From: Ceratopteris richardii
Lineage: Eukaryota; Streptophyta; Polypodiopsida; Polypodiales; Pteridaceae
Direction of reading: 5' to 3'
NCBI GenBank assembly: GCA_020310875.1
Contig: CM035430.1
Span: 102,612,431 to 102,676,430 of the forward strand
Length of the DNA stretch: 64,000 nucleotides
A program made the position numbers and the translations under genes. Under the pieces are notes generated by a model. The model saw only the letters and a list, made by a program, of their open reading frames with translations. It did not search any database and was not told where the DNA came from. Numbering within the stretch: the stretch's first letter is position 1; every line of letters begins with the position of its first letter. Below, one piece after another: positions 9,831 through 20,851 of the stretch.

Positions 9831-11665
9831 TCGAGTCTAGGACGAATGTGTGATGGTAAGAGTATAGCAAGAAGTGGCGTTGGAAGGTAAAAATTTCAGT
9901 TTTTGTTGTTGTTTTTACTTAGTTTTTAGTGTTTTTCACCTTCCCCACACTCCATCTTCATCATCGCATCATCATCTTCACCTCCAAAAAAATCAGAAAA
10001 TTCACCATATCCACCCATTCTCCTCATTTCCCCTCATTTGTGCATGCGAGAGAGGGAGAGAGAACTTTTGTGCTTGTGTGTGCTTGTGTTTTCTTGAGTT
10101 TTCTTGCAGGTACAGAGCTCAAGTGCATCAGGAAAGCTTGGAAAAGGTAAAAATTTACTCTCTGTCAAAGATCTGCCGAGTGTGGCGGACCATCGCGATG
10201 GTCTCCAACCTTCGGAATTCTTGGTAGGCGACCACACCACGAGGTAGGCGACCCTTGCGCATCTACAAATCCACAGGCGCATCTCAAAAATCATCAGTTT
10301 GGTGGACCATCGCGATTGGCTCGGACCATCGCGATTGTGTCGCACCATCGCGATAGGCTCACGCCATCGCGACGGCTCGGCCGGACCATCGCGACGGTCT
10401 CGGACCATCGCGACGGTTCACTTGAGCCATCGCGACGGTCCACTTGGACCATCGCGATTGTTCAGCTGACCCCGCACCATCGCGATTGGCTCACGCCATC
10501 GCCACGACAGTGCCACGTGTCAAGATAGACCATCGCGACGGTTCGTTTTTCGGACCATCGCGACAGCCCAAAATCGGACCATCGCGATTGGCTCACGCCA
10601 TCGCACTTGTGACCATCGCGACGGTTCACTTCGGACCATCGCGATTGTCCACCTTTGACCGTTGACCGCGCCATCGCGATTGTCCGCCTGATCACGCCAT
10701 CGCGACGGTTCATTTTTTCGGACCATCGCGACGGTTCGACTTCACGCCATCGCGATCGTTCACTTCGGGCCATCGCGACGGTTCGCCTTTTCGCACCATC
10801 GCGATTGTCCAAACTCCACGCCATCGCGACGGTTCGCTTGGACCATCGCGACGGTCCCAGACCATCGCGATTGTCCACCCCCATCGCAAATTTAGGGTTC
10901 CATTTTTTGACCAATTTTGGGGGTATTTTTGAGAAATTTTTGGACCATTAGACTCATAGGAGACCCCTTAGCTCATATTTGAAGGAAAACCTGATTGTCA
11001 GTTTTTACCCCCCAGGGCCTGAACGCTCATAACTTTTTCATCCGAAGTCCGTTTTTTGAGCTTAATAGCTCGTTGGATAAGCTAATTTGAGGTTCACCTA
11101 GTTTGGGACTAGGAAGCCAGGGGGCAAGTATTGAAAATTTGGGCAAAAAGGGAAGGGACTTAAAAGGTGTATATACTTAAGTGCTTGATCATCCAACTGT
11201 GAATTGGTCTAATATTGGATTTCTCCATGTCTAGCAAGGGCAATCAAAGGCAAGCAAGCAAGGCAGTGAAGACAGTAGAGCTTGGGAAGCGCGGCTTCTT
11301 GGGCAATAGGGCATCAGAGCAACCAGAAAAGCCGACTCGAGGTTGGAAGATTACTCAACCCCCTCAGTCAATTCTTAGCTTAGGCTAAACGGTAGTTGTG
11401 GATTAAAGACGATAGGAACGCCTCAAGTTCAAGATACTAAATTCTTTCAAGTTTAAGACTACAAGTAAAGGTGTGTGTGACGCGAAAACCTAAAGGAAAG
11501 AACCTAAGTCTGACGGAACGAGAACTCAAAATCATCACGGAAAGTCGAATTCCTGACGCATATATTAAGACAAGACTCCAAAGAAAATTAAAAAGAACTA
11601 AGAAAGTAATAACAAAGAACCATTGACGATCTAAGCGTGAACTGAGTGTGCAAGGAAGAAAATTA
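9831..11665 (+). other. Long untranslated leader of element E
   Basis: The leader is about 1.8 kb and has three zones. The first (9831-10185) has GGAAGGTAAAA at about 9884 and 10140, and a pyrimidine-rich TTTTCTTGCAG at about 10099-10109. Together these look like splice donor and acceptor sites, so a leader intron is possible. The second is the TCGCGA array. The third (10891-11665) is AT-rich, shares blocks with the H leader and leads to gag. No reading frame here has protein similarity. Confidence 0.7.
10186..10890 (+). repeat. Leader array of element E: about 24 copies of CCATCGCGA
   Basis: I count 24 exact copies of CCATCGCGA plus about three variants in some 700 bases. Most sit in a longer frame such as GGACCATCGCGACGGTTC or GGACCATCGCGATTGTCC. 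Unit spacing varies from about 18 to 40 bases, unlike a fixed-period satellite. The first copy is the perfect palindrome CCATCGCGATGG. The block is strikingly CpG-rich against its AT-rich surroundings. Most copies keep both CpGs, unlike the related array in H. The 150-codon minus-strand frame over it is a by-product of the repeat. Confidence 0.92.
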
Positions 11666-14600
11666 ATGAACCTTAGATCAGGGAGACACATAGGTAAGTC
11701 GGACCGACGAAGCCTTAGATCATCAGAGGCAAGTGTAAGAACTACTGCTCGATCGTGGGCTCAGCAATTGAATAGTAATTACCCCTACGAGAGCTCAGAG
11801 ACTAGCGAATCAGAAATGGCATTTAGCGCAGACAGACCAGAAGGAGGGTCTAATGTAGCATACTTAGAAAAACCAGAAGGACCCTATAGAACGCAACTAG
11901 AGTTTCTCCGAACCAACCGATTAGGTGCTCGCATCTATGAGGATGGTTTGCAAAGGCAAGTGGTGCAACTGCACAACCCTGATCAACCCATTGGATTGGA
12001 AAGACCAGTGGTGAAATTTGAGAGAGACGCTTACATAGACAAAGAAGGAACCATGTACGTCCTAAGTACGCAACCAAATGATACTAATGAGTTTGGCACA
12101 ATTCAATTAGAGACGGAAGCGAAATTTCAAGGAAAAAAACCGTTAGAAGAACCTAGGACACCTAGAGGGAAATCCGTATTAACAAGAGTACTCATCCCAG
12201 AGTGGATCCCTCAAGATAACAGGAGCACCGAGTTGTTTGTAAATAAAGAGACAGATGAAGCCTTTTGGAGGTACAGAAAGGAACACCCTGGTGAGATAGG
12301 CATCATTACAATTTATGAATTCAAGGACCCAGATACACCTGGAAAGGTTGTATACCTGGACGAGACTTCAGAAAGAGTCTTTGTGGTGCCTGACCACGCT
12401 AGAAACACATACACATGGAGAGGTGAATTGGTATTCCCTCCATCTAGAACGAACATGAATACAAGTCAACAAGGGGCAGGAACATCCTCAGCCCATGGAA
12501 ATCAAAGAGAAGGAAATAAAGAGAGACCGGAAGTAAGCTTTAATCACCCCATAGGGAGAGATAGAACAACCACGAACACTAATAGAGCGGATAGACAAAG
12601 AGATCATGGAATGCTAGATGGTAGAGATGATTTTCCTCTACCTAGACCCCGCGAACACGCAAGAGTATTGAGACCCACTCAATTAGTGAAATCCATGAAA
12701 AATTACTTTGATGGGACAGGAGATCCCTATGACCATGTCGCAGAATTCAAGCAAGTACTAAGAGCAGAACAAGTCGAGGACATGTTCACGCAATACAATG
12801 CATTTGGACTAACGTTAAAGAATACCGCTTTAACTTGGTTCCAACCATTGCAACAAAGGCAATTTAGAGACATCCATCACTTTTTAGAGTCATTCATCAC
12901 TGAATTCTCTAAAAGTGGGATTAGACACGACACGTCTTCGTTGATTCATAGCTTTAAACAGACCCCTCAGGAAACAGTAAGACTGGCAGGACGTAGATTC
13001 AGACAATATGTCGAATGATGTCCAATACAAGAGCTACCCTCACAAGCCAAACAAGTATCACTGTTCCTAGATGGCTTGTTGAGCGCTAAACTACGCTCCT
13101 ATGTGTACCTAAAAGAACCCAGAACGCTAGAGGAGTGTGTAAGAATATGTATAGACATCGAGGACAACCTAGGTGATGAATTAGAACTCTCAAAGGTCTA
13201 TAAAGACTCAGATTGTTCTTCTCTAGCATCCACAAAATTGTCTAATTCGATAGAGGACCTAGCAGAAAAAGTGGCCCAAAAACTAGGAGTTTCTAGTAAA
13301 CAGGTGCCCAAGCTACCCACTAATGTACGTTGTTACACTTGTGGTGGAAATCATTTGGCAAACGTGTGTCCCAACGCACTACAACCTCAAGCCAACCCTA
13401 GTGGCCAATATTGCACAATTGAGAGAAGATACACGAATCATACGGCTCAGGACTGCCCATACAACAAACAAACCGTGAGACAGAACTACCCGCAAACATA
13501 CCAGCAGCCAGGTAGGTATCAAGGCCAATACAATGCTCAGCCTTATTACTATAGGCCTCCTCAGAACTACCCATACCAGGCTCAACAGAGACCTCAACCT
13601 GTCTTAGCTCAGCAGCCACCCCCACCAGCGAATGTCATCTCAGTCAAATACGCTGCTGCAGAAGAGAACCTAAGTAGGGCTTTAGTGCCTTCTTCACCCT
13701 TGATCACAGAAAGTGACCCGAACTCAAACAGTTTTGACTCTACGCATGTAACTAGTCCACCCGCTTATTACACGGAGTCACCAGAACATGTGGAGACATA
13801 TCATTATGATAGTCCACCAATGGAACCTAGTTGGGAGCCAGATTATACTAATGTGATGTACGCAAACCCAAACCCACGGCCCCAATTGAGACAGCAGAGA
13901 CCACAGAGCCCTAGAGGACCATGCTTTAGGTGCCAAGGAGATCACTTCATTAAGGATTGTCCACATCCCCCAATAGTAAGGCAATCACAGTACTATAACA
14001 TACAAGGCTTTTGTGCCGACTGTGGCAAAGAGCACATAATCAAAGATTGTCCTAAGAACCCAGTTAACACTTCAAATGTGACACCGATCAACGTGATAGG
14101 TATTGTAAACAACGCAGATGGATCCAACCCTACATACGTGCCTATCCAAGCTATAACAAGAGCCCAGGCGCTCTTACAGAACCAACAGCTTAATCAAGAG
14201 AAAGTAGTCGGAAGTAGCGAAGTTGCAGAATCTAGTAGTAAAAAGACAAAGTCTTGGAAAGATTCTAGAGAAAGAATCAAGAGAAAGTGGAGTAAAAAGA
14301 TAAGTGAGTTGGAAGGAAGTTTAAGGGAATCTAGAGCCAAAATACAAGAATTGACTTCACAAGAATTAAACCAAGAAAACCCAGCTCGAAAATCAGGATC
14401 AGTTTTAGCGGAACCCATACCAGAAAATCTAGACATGATGTTTCGTGCATATCATGCTAGAATAAAAGAGGGACCTCAAGTAACGGAAATGAGTAAAAAC
14501 TACCCTCGAGCTGATCTAGAAATTGAGAGAACTAAACTTTGCATGAAAATGGTAGAATTAGCACAAGCTTTGTTTGAAGCCTCTAGATATCTTAACTGGA

Positions 14601-15241
14601 ATAACATGGCAAAACCGGAATTACACTTTCAAGGACTAATGGAGAGGCTAGAATATTTGATAGAAAGCAAAGAGAAAAAGGATCAGCATAGGAACCTTAT
14701 TGTCATAGAGACACGGAAAAGGAATGCACCATCCCTGTCTCAAGTACCCAATACAGAAAGTCAAGATAACCTATCTTCCATACATAGGTACTCACATGAA
14801 TTTTTGAGAGAAATCCAAGAAGAGAAATGGAGAAAAGAACAAGGAACTCATCCTCCTATTCAAGAAATAGACGACTTGCAGGAACAATTTCCCCAAGACA
14901 TTCCCTCTATATACGATGAGGTAGAGGTGGAACAACTGAGTGAACACACAGGATTTGAATCTAATTCGTTACAAGAATTACCTCAGTTCACAGGACCTTG
15001 GGAAGCAAAGTCTATTAGTATGAGAGCACCCACGATAATAGTGAGGAACGAAGAATCAGTGATCCCTAGGAACACGGAAGTGATCAAGAACACTAAAGTA
15101 CAGTGTAATCTCACTCTGGAGGAATTGTTAAAGGTAAAACCAGAATTGTGGAAGCATGTAGCAAATCAATTCCCTGAGCTTGCTACCACACCCTCTCAGA
15201 TAGGATCACATAAGAAGGTACCAGAGATATACCATCCATAA
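11666..15241 (+). pseudogene. Element E gag and nucleocapsid region
   Basis: The start is taken at MNLRSGRHIGKS, conserved with H; an ATG six codons upstream is also in frame. Shared blocks follow: NRLGARIYEDGL, YIDKEGTMYVL, TPRGKSVLTRV, FPLPRPREHAR and the capsid-like MKNYFDGTGDPYDHVAEFK through IHSFKQTPQETVRL. Then comes a YLKEPRTLEECVRICIDIED helix block and three knuckles: CYTCGGNHLANVC near 13330, CFRCQGDHFIKDC near 13922 and CADCGKEHIIKDC near 14012. A Gln/Pro/Tyr-rich spacer separates the first from the other two. After that come charged coiled-coil-like and acidic segments. At nearly 1200 codons the region is long for gag. It is lightly broken. Confidence 0.85.
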
Positions 15242-15422
15242 AACACCAGTAGAGACGGAATCCGTGCACTCATTAGAATCAGATCCTTCTTGGTTGCATG
15301 AGGATACCCATTTATGGATGTGTAAAGTAGCCAAACAAGAGGAAGAACGATTAGAAGCAAGGACCTTAGGTGCAGAACAACATCACCCACGAACCCTTCA
15401 AGATCCAGCCTACGCACCTGTA
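15242..15422 (+). other. Element E gag-to-pol linker up to the R1 insertion
   Basis: This short stretch encodes WLHEDTHLWMCKV and DPAYAPV blocks. The same blocks occur in H near 61200-61310 (WMHEDTHLWMCKV, DPAYTPM), so the linker is conserved between the two elements. In E it is interrupted at 15422 by R1 and resumes after 21884. Confidence 0.7.
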
Positions 15423-16455
15423 TGATGGAGAGTGTTAATCTCCAAAAGAACAACTTATTCTTGTGATTAGAATACCTCCATACCAAGAATAAGTCAAAAC
15501 CTTCCACTAATTTAGAGGATCAACTACTAATTGTCAAAAGATTAACAAATCTGTGAAGAAGATGAAACACAGAAAAGTCTGCTGCATTATTTCTTCACAT
15601 TGACCTATCAAACGTGTAAAGTTTTTGATGAAACTTTGTATGAGTCATCTCCTAGAGATTGCGCATCTACTCCAAGTTGAATCACTTCAAAAGGTTTAGT
15701 ATAACTTGAGAAATTGACTTCACAAGTTACCTATGTCAGAAACTGTCATCCAAAACAGTCGACTTTACACCTGTAACTTTTAAGACTTGGTTCTCCTTGA
15801 ATATAACCCGTTTTACAAAATGCTTCTAGCCATGAGTAGCCTATCTTCCAACTTAAAGATTAAGCCCTCACTCATGCAAAACTTTAAACTGTGCTAGGAG
15901 AAATGATCAAAACATTAACTTCGAAATATGCGCCTGTTTTAGGAACCTGTGAACACACTTCACATATGAATGTTCCTACACTCAATTCACTCAGCCTGAT
16001 TACAATTGGAAGCTAAAACTTTGCACAGAGGTCAAGCAACTCTCAACTTAGACTTGTACAAAAACATTTCACAATTGATCTACTGTAGAAGGAGAACACG
16101 CAGAAACATCGGGCGCAAAAATTTTCATTTACTCAGAGAAATTACAACTGAGTGATGAGAGCTAACTCAACTAATTTTTCTCTATCTCATGACTTCTATC
16201 TCCCTCATTCTTGACTTCTAACTATTGTCACATATGCTCTCACACATGCCCCGACTTTTCTCAAAGTATTTATAGATAATTTGTACATGATTCTTACTGA
16301 ACAAAAGATCTAAGTCATCTATGACTATACTAATGTACATATGTGTACACTTCTCTTGTCCTCTGAATGTAATCTTCTTCCATACTTTAGGAATTGATTC
16401 TTCCTTCATCATTTGATCTTCCAAGCCTTCAATTGGTGATTGGTATGCACCAACA
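15423..16455 (-). repeat. 3' LTR of R1
   Basis: In the element's direction it starts TGTTGGTGCATACC and ends CTCTCCATCA. A TATA box (TATAAATAC on the minus strand) lies at about 16268-16276. The polypurine tract (TTGAGGGGGAGC on the minus strand) sits just outside at 16456-16467. The small minus-strand frame at 16218-16424 lies within the LTR and is not a gene. Confidence 0.95.
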
Positions 16456-16463
16456 GCTCCCCC

Positions 16464-19400
16464 TCAATCATCAATTGAGGTTTTCTCTGTCTTCTTGATA
16501 CTTGCCATGTCTTTGAACCTTTGTAACTTAGGTCCATCCAAGCTCTTTGTCATCATATCTGCCACTTGTTCTTTTGTTGGAGTGTACATCACTTCAATCT
16601 CTTTATCTAGTACCTTTTCCCTCAAGAAATGATACTGAATCTCTATATGCTTAGTCCTGGCATGAAAAACAGGGTTAGCTGCCAAATACAAAGAACTCAT
16701 ATTGTCTCCAAAAATTATTGGAGTACTATGATCAGTCTCAAAACTTTTCATCAAGGTCTTCAACCATATCACTTCTTTTGCAGCTTCTACCATTCCCTTA
16801 TACTCAGCTTCTGTGGATGATAAAGCAACTGTATGTTGCTTCTTTGAACACCAAGAAACTAGCTTGTCTCCAACATAACATAGATATCCATGAGTAGACC
16901 TTCTATCATCTGAGTCACCTGCCCAATCTGCATCACTAAACACTTTGATTCTTGTGTCAGAAGTGAATCCATAATACAAACCTTCACTTAGGGTTCCTTT
17001 GATATATCTAAGTACCCTTTGGGCTGCAATCCAATGAGTCTTCTTTGGACAATGCATGAATTGTGACAACACACCTACTGCATATGATAGATCTGGCCTT
17101 GTCAAGGTAGCATAGATTAAACTACCTACCAAACTCTGATATTTTTTCATGTCATTGAACTCTTCACCTCCATACCTGCTTAATTTATGATTTACCTCCA
17201 ATGGTGTAGTTGAGATCTTGCAATCTTCCATGTTAAACTTGATTAGAAGATTCTTCAAGTATCTCTCTTGTGAAACATATACTCCATGTTGAGTATACAC
17301 AATCTGCATTCCTAGAAAATAAGATAAGTTTCCCAAATCACTTATCTTAAACTCCTTCTCTATTTGTCTTTTGAGTTCATTGATTCCTTGAGCATCTGTT
17401 CCTGTAACAATAATATCATCAACATAAATACACATGTAAATGTATCCATTTTCACTTGCCTTCACTAGCAAGCTACTATCTGCCTTTGATGCTTGAAATC
17501 CACATTCATTCAAGAACTTGACCAATCTGTAATTCCAAGCTCTTGGGGCTTGCTTCAACCCATATAAAGCTCTTTTGAGCTTACACACATAATCTGATCC
17601 AATTGAGTCCATAAAACCTTCTGGTTGCTCCATATATACTTCATCTGCAATGTAACCATTTAGAAATGCATTTTTCACATCCAATTGTGATAATTTCCAT
17701 CCCTTGCAAGCAGCAATAGCAATCAATGTCCTAATTGTAGACATCTTAGCAACAGGACTAAAGGTTTCATCATAATCTACCCCATAAGTTTGGGCATAAC
17801 CTTTGACCAGAAGTCTAGCCTTATATCTAGACACCTTACCATCTGCAAACCTCTTTGTTTTATATACCCACTTACATCCAATGACCTTCTGATTCTTTGG
17901 TCTTGGTACTAGTTCCCAAGTTTCATTTTCAAGTAGAGCATCATACTCTTCCTGCATTGCCTTCTCCCAATTCTGTTTACCTTTGGCTTCTTCATAAGTG
18001 GTTGGATCTTCTTCTGTTTTCACAATGTAGGCATAATCTTTTGTTGTTAGGAAAGATGTGTCATAGCTATACCTTATAGGTTCTTTCCTTTCCCTTGTAG
18101 ATCTTCTGATTTCTGCACTTCTTGAAGTTTCAGCCTCATTTGACTCTGGATCAAATCTTGGCCCTTCTTCTACATGATCCTGCACTCTACATCTAGAGTC
18201 AACTTCATCAACAATTTCTTCACATACCTTTACTTTTGCCTTTCCTTTTCTTTGAATTTCTTCAACACCTGTATACTCATTTGGTGATCCTGTATACCAC
18301 ATATTTTGCTCATCAAATGTCACATCTTTAGTAACAAGAAATTGCTTTGTGGATGGACTCCACAACCTGTAACCCATCTGTCTATCATCATATCCAATAA
18401 ACACATACTTCTCTGCTTTTGGTTCTAGCTTATGTCTTAATTGTGAAGGAACATAAGCATAAGCAATACATCCAAATACTTTACAATGATCAAGACTAGG
18501 CTTCTTACCCCACCATGCTTCATAAGGGGTTCCTCCATCCAAAGCTTTGCAAGGCAACATATTCACAAGGTATGTTGCAGTGTTAATGGCTTCTGCCCAT
18601 AAGTAATTTGGGCAATTCTTTTCCTTCATCATGGCTCTTGCAAACTCTACAAGAGTTCTATTCCTCCTTTCTGCTACTCCATTCTGTTGAGGGGAGTACC
18701 TGCAAGTTACTTCTCTTTTGATACCTGCATTCCACAAATAATCATCAAACTCTTTTGAGAAATACTCTCCCCCTCCATCTGATCTTAACCTCTTTAGCTT
18801 TTGTCCTGTGATCCTTTCTGCATAAGCATGAAAATGTTTGAATGTCTTGAAAACTTCTGATTTGTCCTTGATTACATACAAAGTAATCCACCTGGTTGCA
18901 TCATCAACAAACAACACATAATATCTGGATCCATTTATGCTATAGTCCCTTGAGGGACCCCATACATCTGTATGAACCAATTCAAGCATATTTGAATACT
19001 TGTACCCTGATTTGTTATAAGAATTCTTATGTGCTTTACCTAATTGACAAGCTTCACACTTGTACACCATATGTTGCCCTTCAATGTTTGGCAATCCAAG
19101 CACTATCTGATTCTTTGACATCTCCTTTATAGCTCTCTCATTGAAATGACCTAGCCTTTTATGCCATAGGTCTAATTCAGACACCTTTTGACCTTCATAG
19201 GTAGCATGTCCCACATTACCTTGGACTTTGAGAGTGAACAATCTTCCTTCCTTTTTACCTGCAATTATATTTCTATATCCCTGATTTGAATCTTGTACAT
19301 AAACACCATCATTTGTGAATCTTACTTCATATCCTTTCTCCACAATTTGCCCTACACTTATCAAATTTTTAGGAATAGTAGGAACATAAAGTACCTTGCT

Positions 19401-20630
19401 CAGAAGTGTACTTCCACTCTTTGTCTTCACTGATCCAATGCTCTCCACTTTATGTTTGGTATTGTCACCTGTCTGAACTGTATGTCCATTCACCCTTGCT
19501 TCCATATCAGACATCAAAGATAGATTCCCACTCAGATGGTTACTGCACCCTGAGTCAATATAAAACACTCTTTGATCTTCTCCCATTGATTCATGAGTTG
19601 CATTCAAGATAAGAGTCATGTCATCCTTCTGATCTGATGCATAATTGTAATAATTATTGTTGTAGGACTGAGATTGGAAGTTTCTTCCACCTCCTCTACC
19701 ATATGATGTCCTACCTCCTCTTCCTCTGAAATAGCCTCTTTGGTTTCTGCCTCCTCTACCTCTTTGACTATAATTCTGATTATTGCTTCCACCATTTTGA
19801 TTATTATACCAACAGTCATTTGCCAAATGATTTGTTCTTCCACAAATCCAACAAGCTTTAGCATTATCTTTGTTCTTACCTCCTCTTCCTTTACCTCTGA
19901 AATTTGTCTTCCCTTTTGTGAAGTTAGCTTGATTTGAATTCCCTTCATCATCATTTGATTGCTTTCCTTTGCCATTCTTTTTCTTGTCTTTGGAGTACAT
20001 AGCTTGACTTGTACTTCTATCATTGTCTCCTTTAAGATCCTGCTCAAAGGTTAGCATATGTCCTAGCAATTGATTAAGATCAGGAGTAAAGTGATCAAGT
20101 GACAATTCTATGGAGAAGATAAAAGGCTTCCACTTCTCATCACCTCTTAGACCTGTAAGTATTTGTCTTACCAACTTTTCCTCTTCAATGTCTTCATCCA
20201 CTGCTCCCAAGCTATCTGCAATATCTTTCATCCTTGCCACATAATCTGAAATTGATTGTGAGCTCTTCTTCTTGAAGGTTGTGAACTCAGCCCATAGTGA
20301 GGACTTCCTTGACTTAGTTGTATTTTGGAAATGCTCTTCCAAGGCATTCCAAACATCTGTAGCACTTTCCAAACCTCTGATGTGAGGTAAAAGATAATCA
20401 TTTACAGCCATGTAGATGATACTCCTTGCTTGAGCATCTTTTCTCATCCAAGTCTTCAACATTGCAAGCTCTTCCCTAGTAGGAATACTAGGATCTGCAA
20501 ACTCAGGTTTTTCTTCATCTCCTGTAATAAATGATATAAGATCTTTGCTCATGAGGTGTGCTTCCATCCTCATGGACCATGCTGGATAGTTCTCCCTATC
20601 TAGCTTATCAATCTGCAAGCTTTCTCCCAT
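16464..20630 (-). CDS. R1 Ty1/copia Gag-Pol polyprotein (1388 aa)
   Basis: A single open frame carries all copia domains in order. The gag UBN2-type domain is residues 1-220, with the IDKLDRENYPAWSMRMEAHL start. RGG-rich stretches around 244-320 flank the knuckle CWICGRTNHLANDC (260-273). Protease has FYIDSGCSNHL near 357. A GAG-pre-integrase block (ELDLWHKRLGHFNERAIKEM) lies near 485. The integrase core has HTDVWGP, RSDGGGEYFS and PQQNGVAERRNR. Reverse transcriptase has the YVDDIIVTG catalytic box, and RNase H has ALSSTEAEYKGMVEAAKEV. Length is normal for plant copia. The product would form the particle, copy the RNA and insert the DNA. The start codon is the first ATG and is conserved in R2. 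Confidence 0.95.
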   Translation of the reverse strand: MGESLQIDKLDRENYPAWSMRMEAHLMSKDLISFITGDEEKPEFADPSIPTREELAMLKTWMRKDAQARSIIYMAVNDYLLPHIRGLESATDVWNALEEHFQNTTKSRKSSLWAEFTTFKKKSSQSISDYVARMKDIADSLGAVDEDIEEEKLVRQILTGLRGDEKWKPFIFSIELSLDHFTPDLNQLLGHMLTFEQDLKGDNDRSTSQAMYSKDKKKNGKGKQSNDDEGNSNQANFTKGKTNFRGKGRGGKNKDNAKACWICGRTNHLANDCWYNNQNGGSNNQNYSQRGRGGRNQRGYFRGRGGRTSYGRGGGRNFQSQSYNNNYYNYASDQKDDMTLILNATHESMGEDQRVFYIDSGCSNHLSGNLSLMSDMEARVNGHTVQTGDNTKHKVESIGSVKTKSGSTLLSKVLYVPTIPKNLISVGQIVEKGYEVRFTNDGVYVQDSNQGYRNIIAGKKEGRLFTLKVQGNVGHATYEGQKVSELDLWHKRLGHFNERAIKEMSKNQIVLGLPNIEGQHMVYKCEACQLGKAHKNSYNKSGYKYSNMLELVHTDVWGPSRDYSINGSRYYVLFVDDATRWITLYVIKDKSEVFKTFKHFHAYAERITGQKLKRLRSDGGGEYFSKEFDDYLWNAGIKREVTCRYSPQQNGVAERRNRTLVEFARAMMKEKNCPNYLWAEAINTATYLVNMLPCKALDGGTPYEAWWGKKPSLDHCKVFGCIAYAYVPSQLRHKLEPKAEKYVFIGYDDRQMGYRLWSPSTKQFLVTKDVTFDEQNMWYTGSPNEYTGVEEIQRKGKAKVKVCEEIVDEVDSRCRVQDHVEEGPRFDPESNEAETSRSAEIRRSTRERKEPIRYSYDTSFLTTKDYAYIVKTEEDPTTYEEAKGKQNWEKAMQEEYDALLENETWELVPRPKNQKVIGCKWVYKTKRFADGKVSRYKARLLVKGYAQTYGVDYDETFSPVAKMSTIRTLIAIAACKGWKLSQLDVKNAFLNGYIADEVYMEQPEGFMDSIGSDYVCKLKRALYGLKQAPRAWNYRLVKFLNECGFQASKADSSLLVKASENGYIYMCIYVDDIIVTGTDAQGINELKRQIEKEFKISDLGNLSYFLGMQIVYTQHGVYVSQERYLKNLLIKFNMEDCKISTTPLEVNHKLSRYGGEEFNDMKKYQSLVGSLIYATLTRPDLSYAVGVLSQFMHCPKKTHWIAAQRVLRYIKGTLSEGLYYGFTSDTRIKVFSDADWAGDSDDRRSTHGYLCYVGDKLVSWCSKKQHTVALSSTEAEYKGMVEAAKEVIWLKTLMKSFETDHSTPIIFGDNMSSLYLAANPVFHARTKHIEIQYHFLREKVLDKEIEVMYTPTKEQVADMMTKSLDGPKLQRFKDMASIKKTEKTSIDD

Positions 20631-20835
20631 CTTGTGTCCACCTGTGTATTGAAAACTTCAAGCTTTACAAACAATGTATGTACCTTTACTTCGAAGTAGA
20701 CTCCCTTTGCCTTTTTTGATGTCAATTAATCTTCTCCTCGAGCTTTGACTCCAAGCTTTCACTTCTTAGTCCTTCAAGTGTTGAATTTCTTGAATCTGCA
20801 GCAGTCGGGATCCTTCTTTCTTCAAATTGATGTCT

Positions 20836-20850
20836 CCTGCTCTGATACCA
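20836..20850 (-). other. R1 primer binding site (initiator tRNA-Met)
   Basis: On the minus strand it reads TGGTATCAGAGCAGG, the usual copia primer site complementary to initiator tRNA-Met. It starts one base inside the 5' LTR edge. The 20631-20835 interval is the short untranslated leader. Confidence 0.93.
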
Positions 20851-20851
20851 C

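Noticed and set aside
10186-10890. CRISPR-like array of short repeats
   Set aside because: The window is eukaryotic, the repeat is a short palindrome with irregular spacing and related, not unique, intervening sequence, and no cas genes are present.
10462-10914. A 150-codon minus-strand frame with repeated SRW and NRDG words
   Set aside because: It is the translation of the TCGCGA array. The repeat period and lack of stop words explain it, and there is no similarity to known proteins.
19616-20047. A 143-codon frame overlapping R1 gag in another frame
   Set aside because: It is an out-of-frame shadow of the Gly/Arg-rich gag segment.
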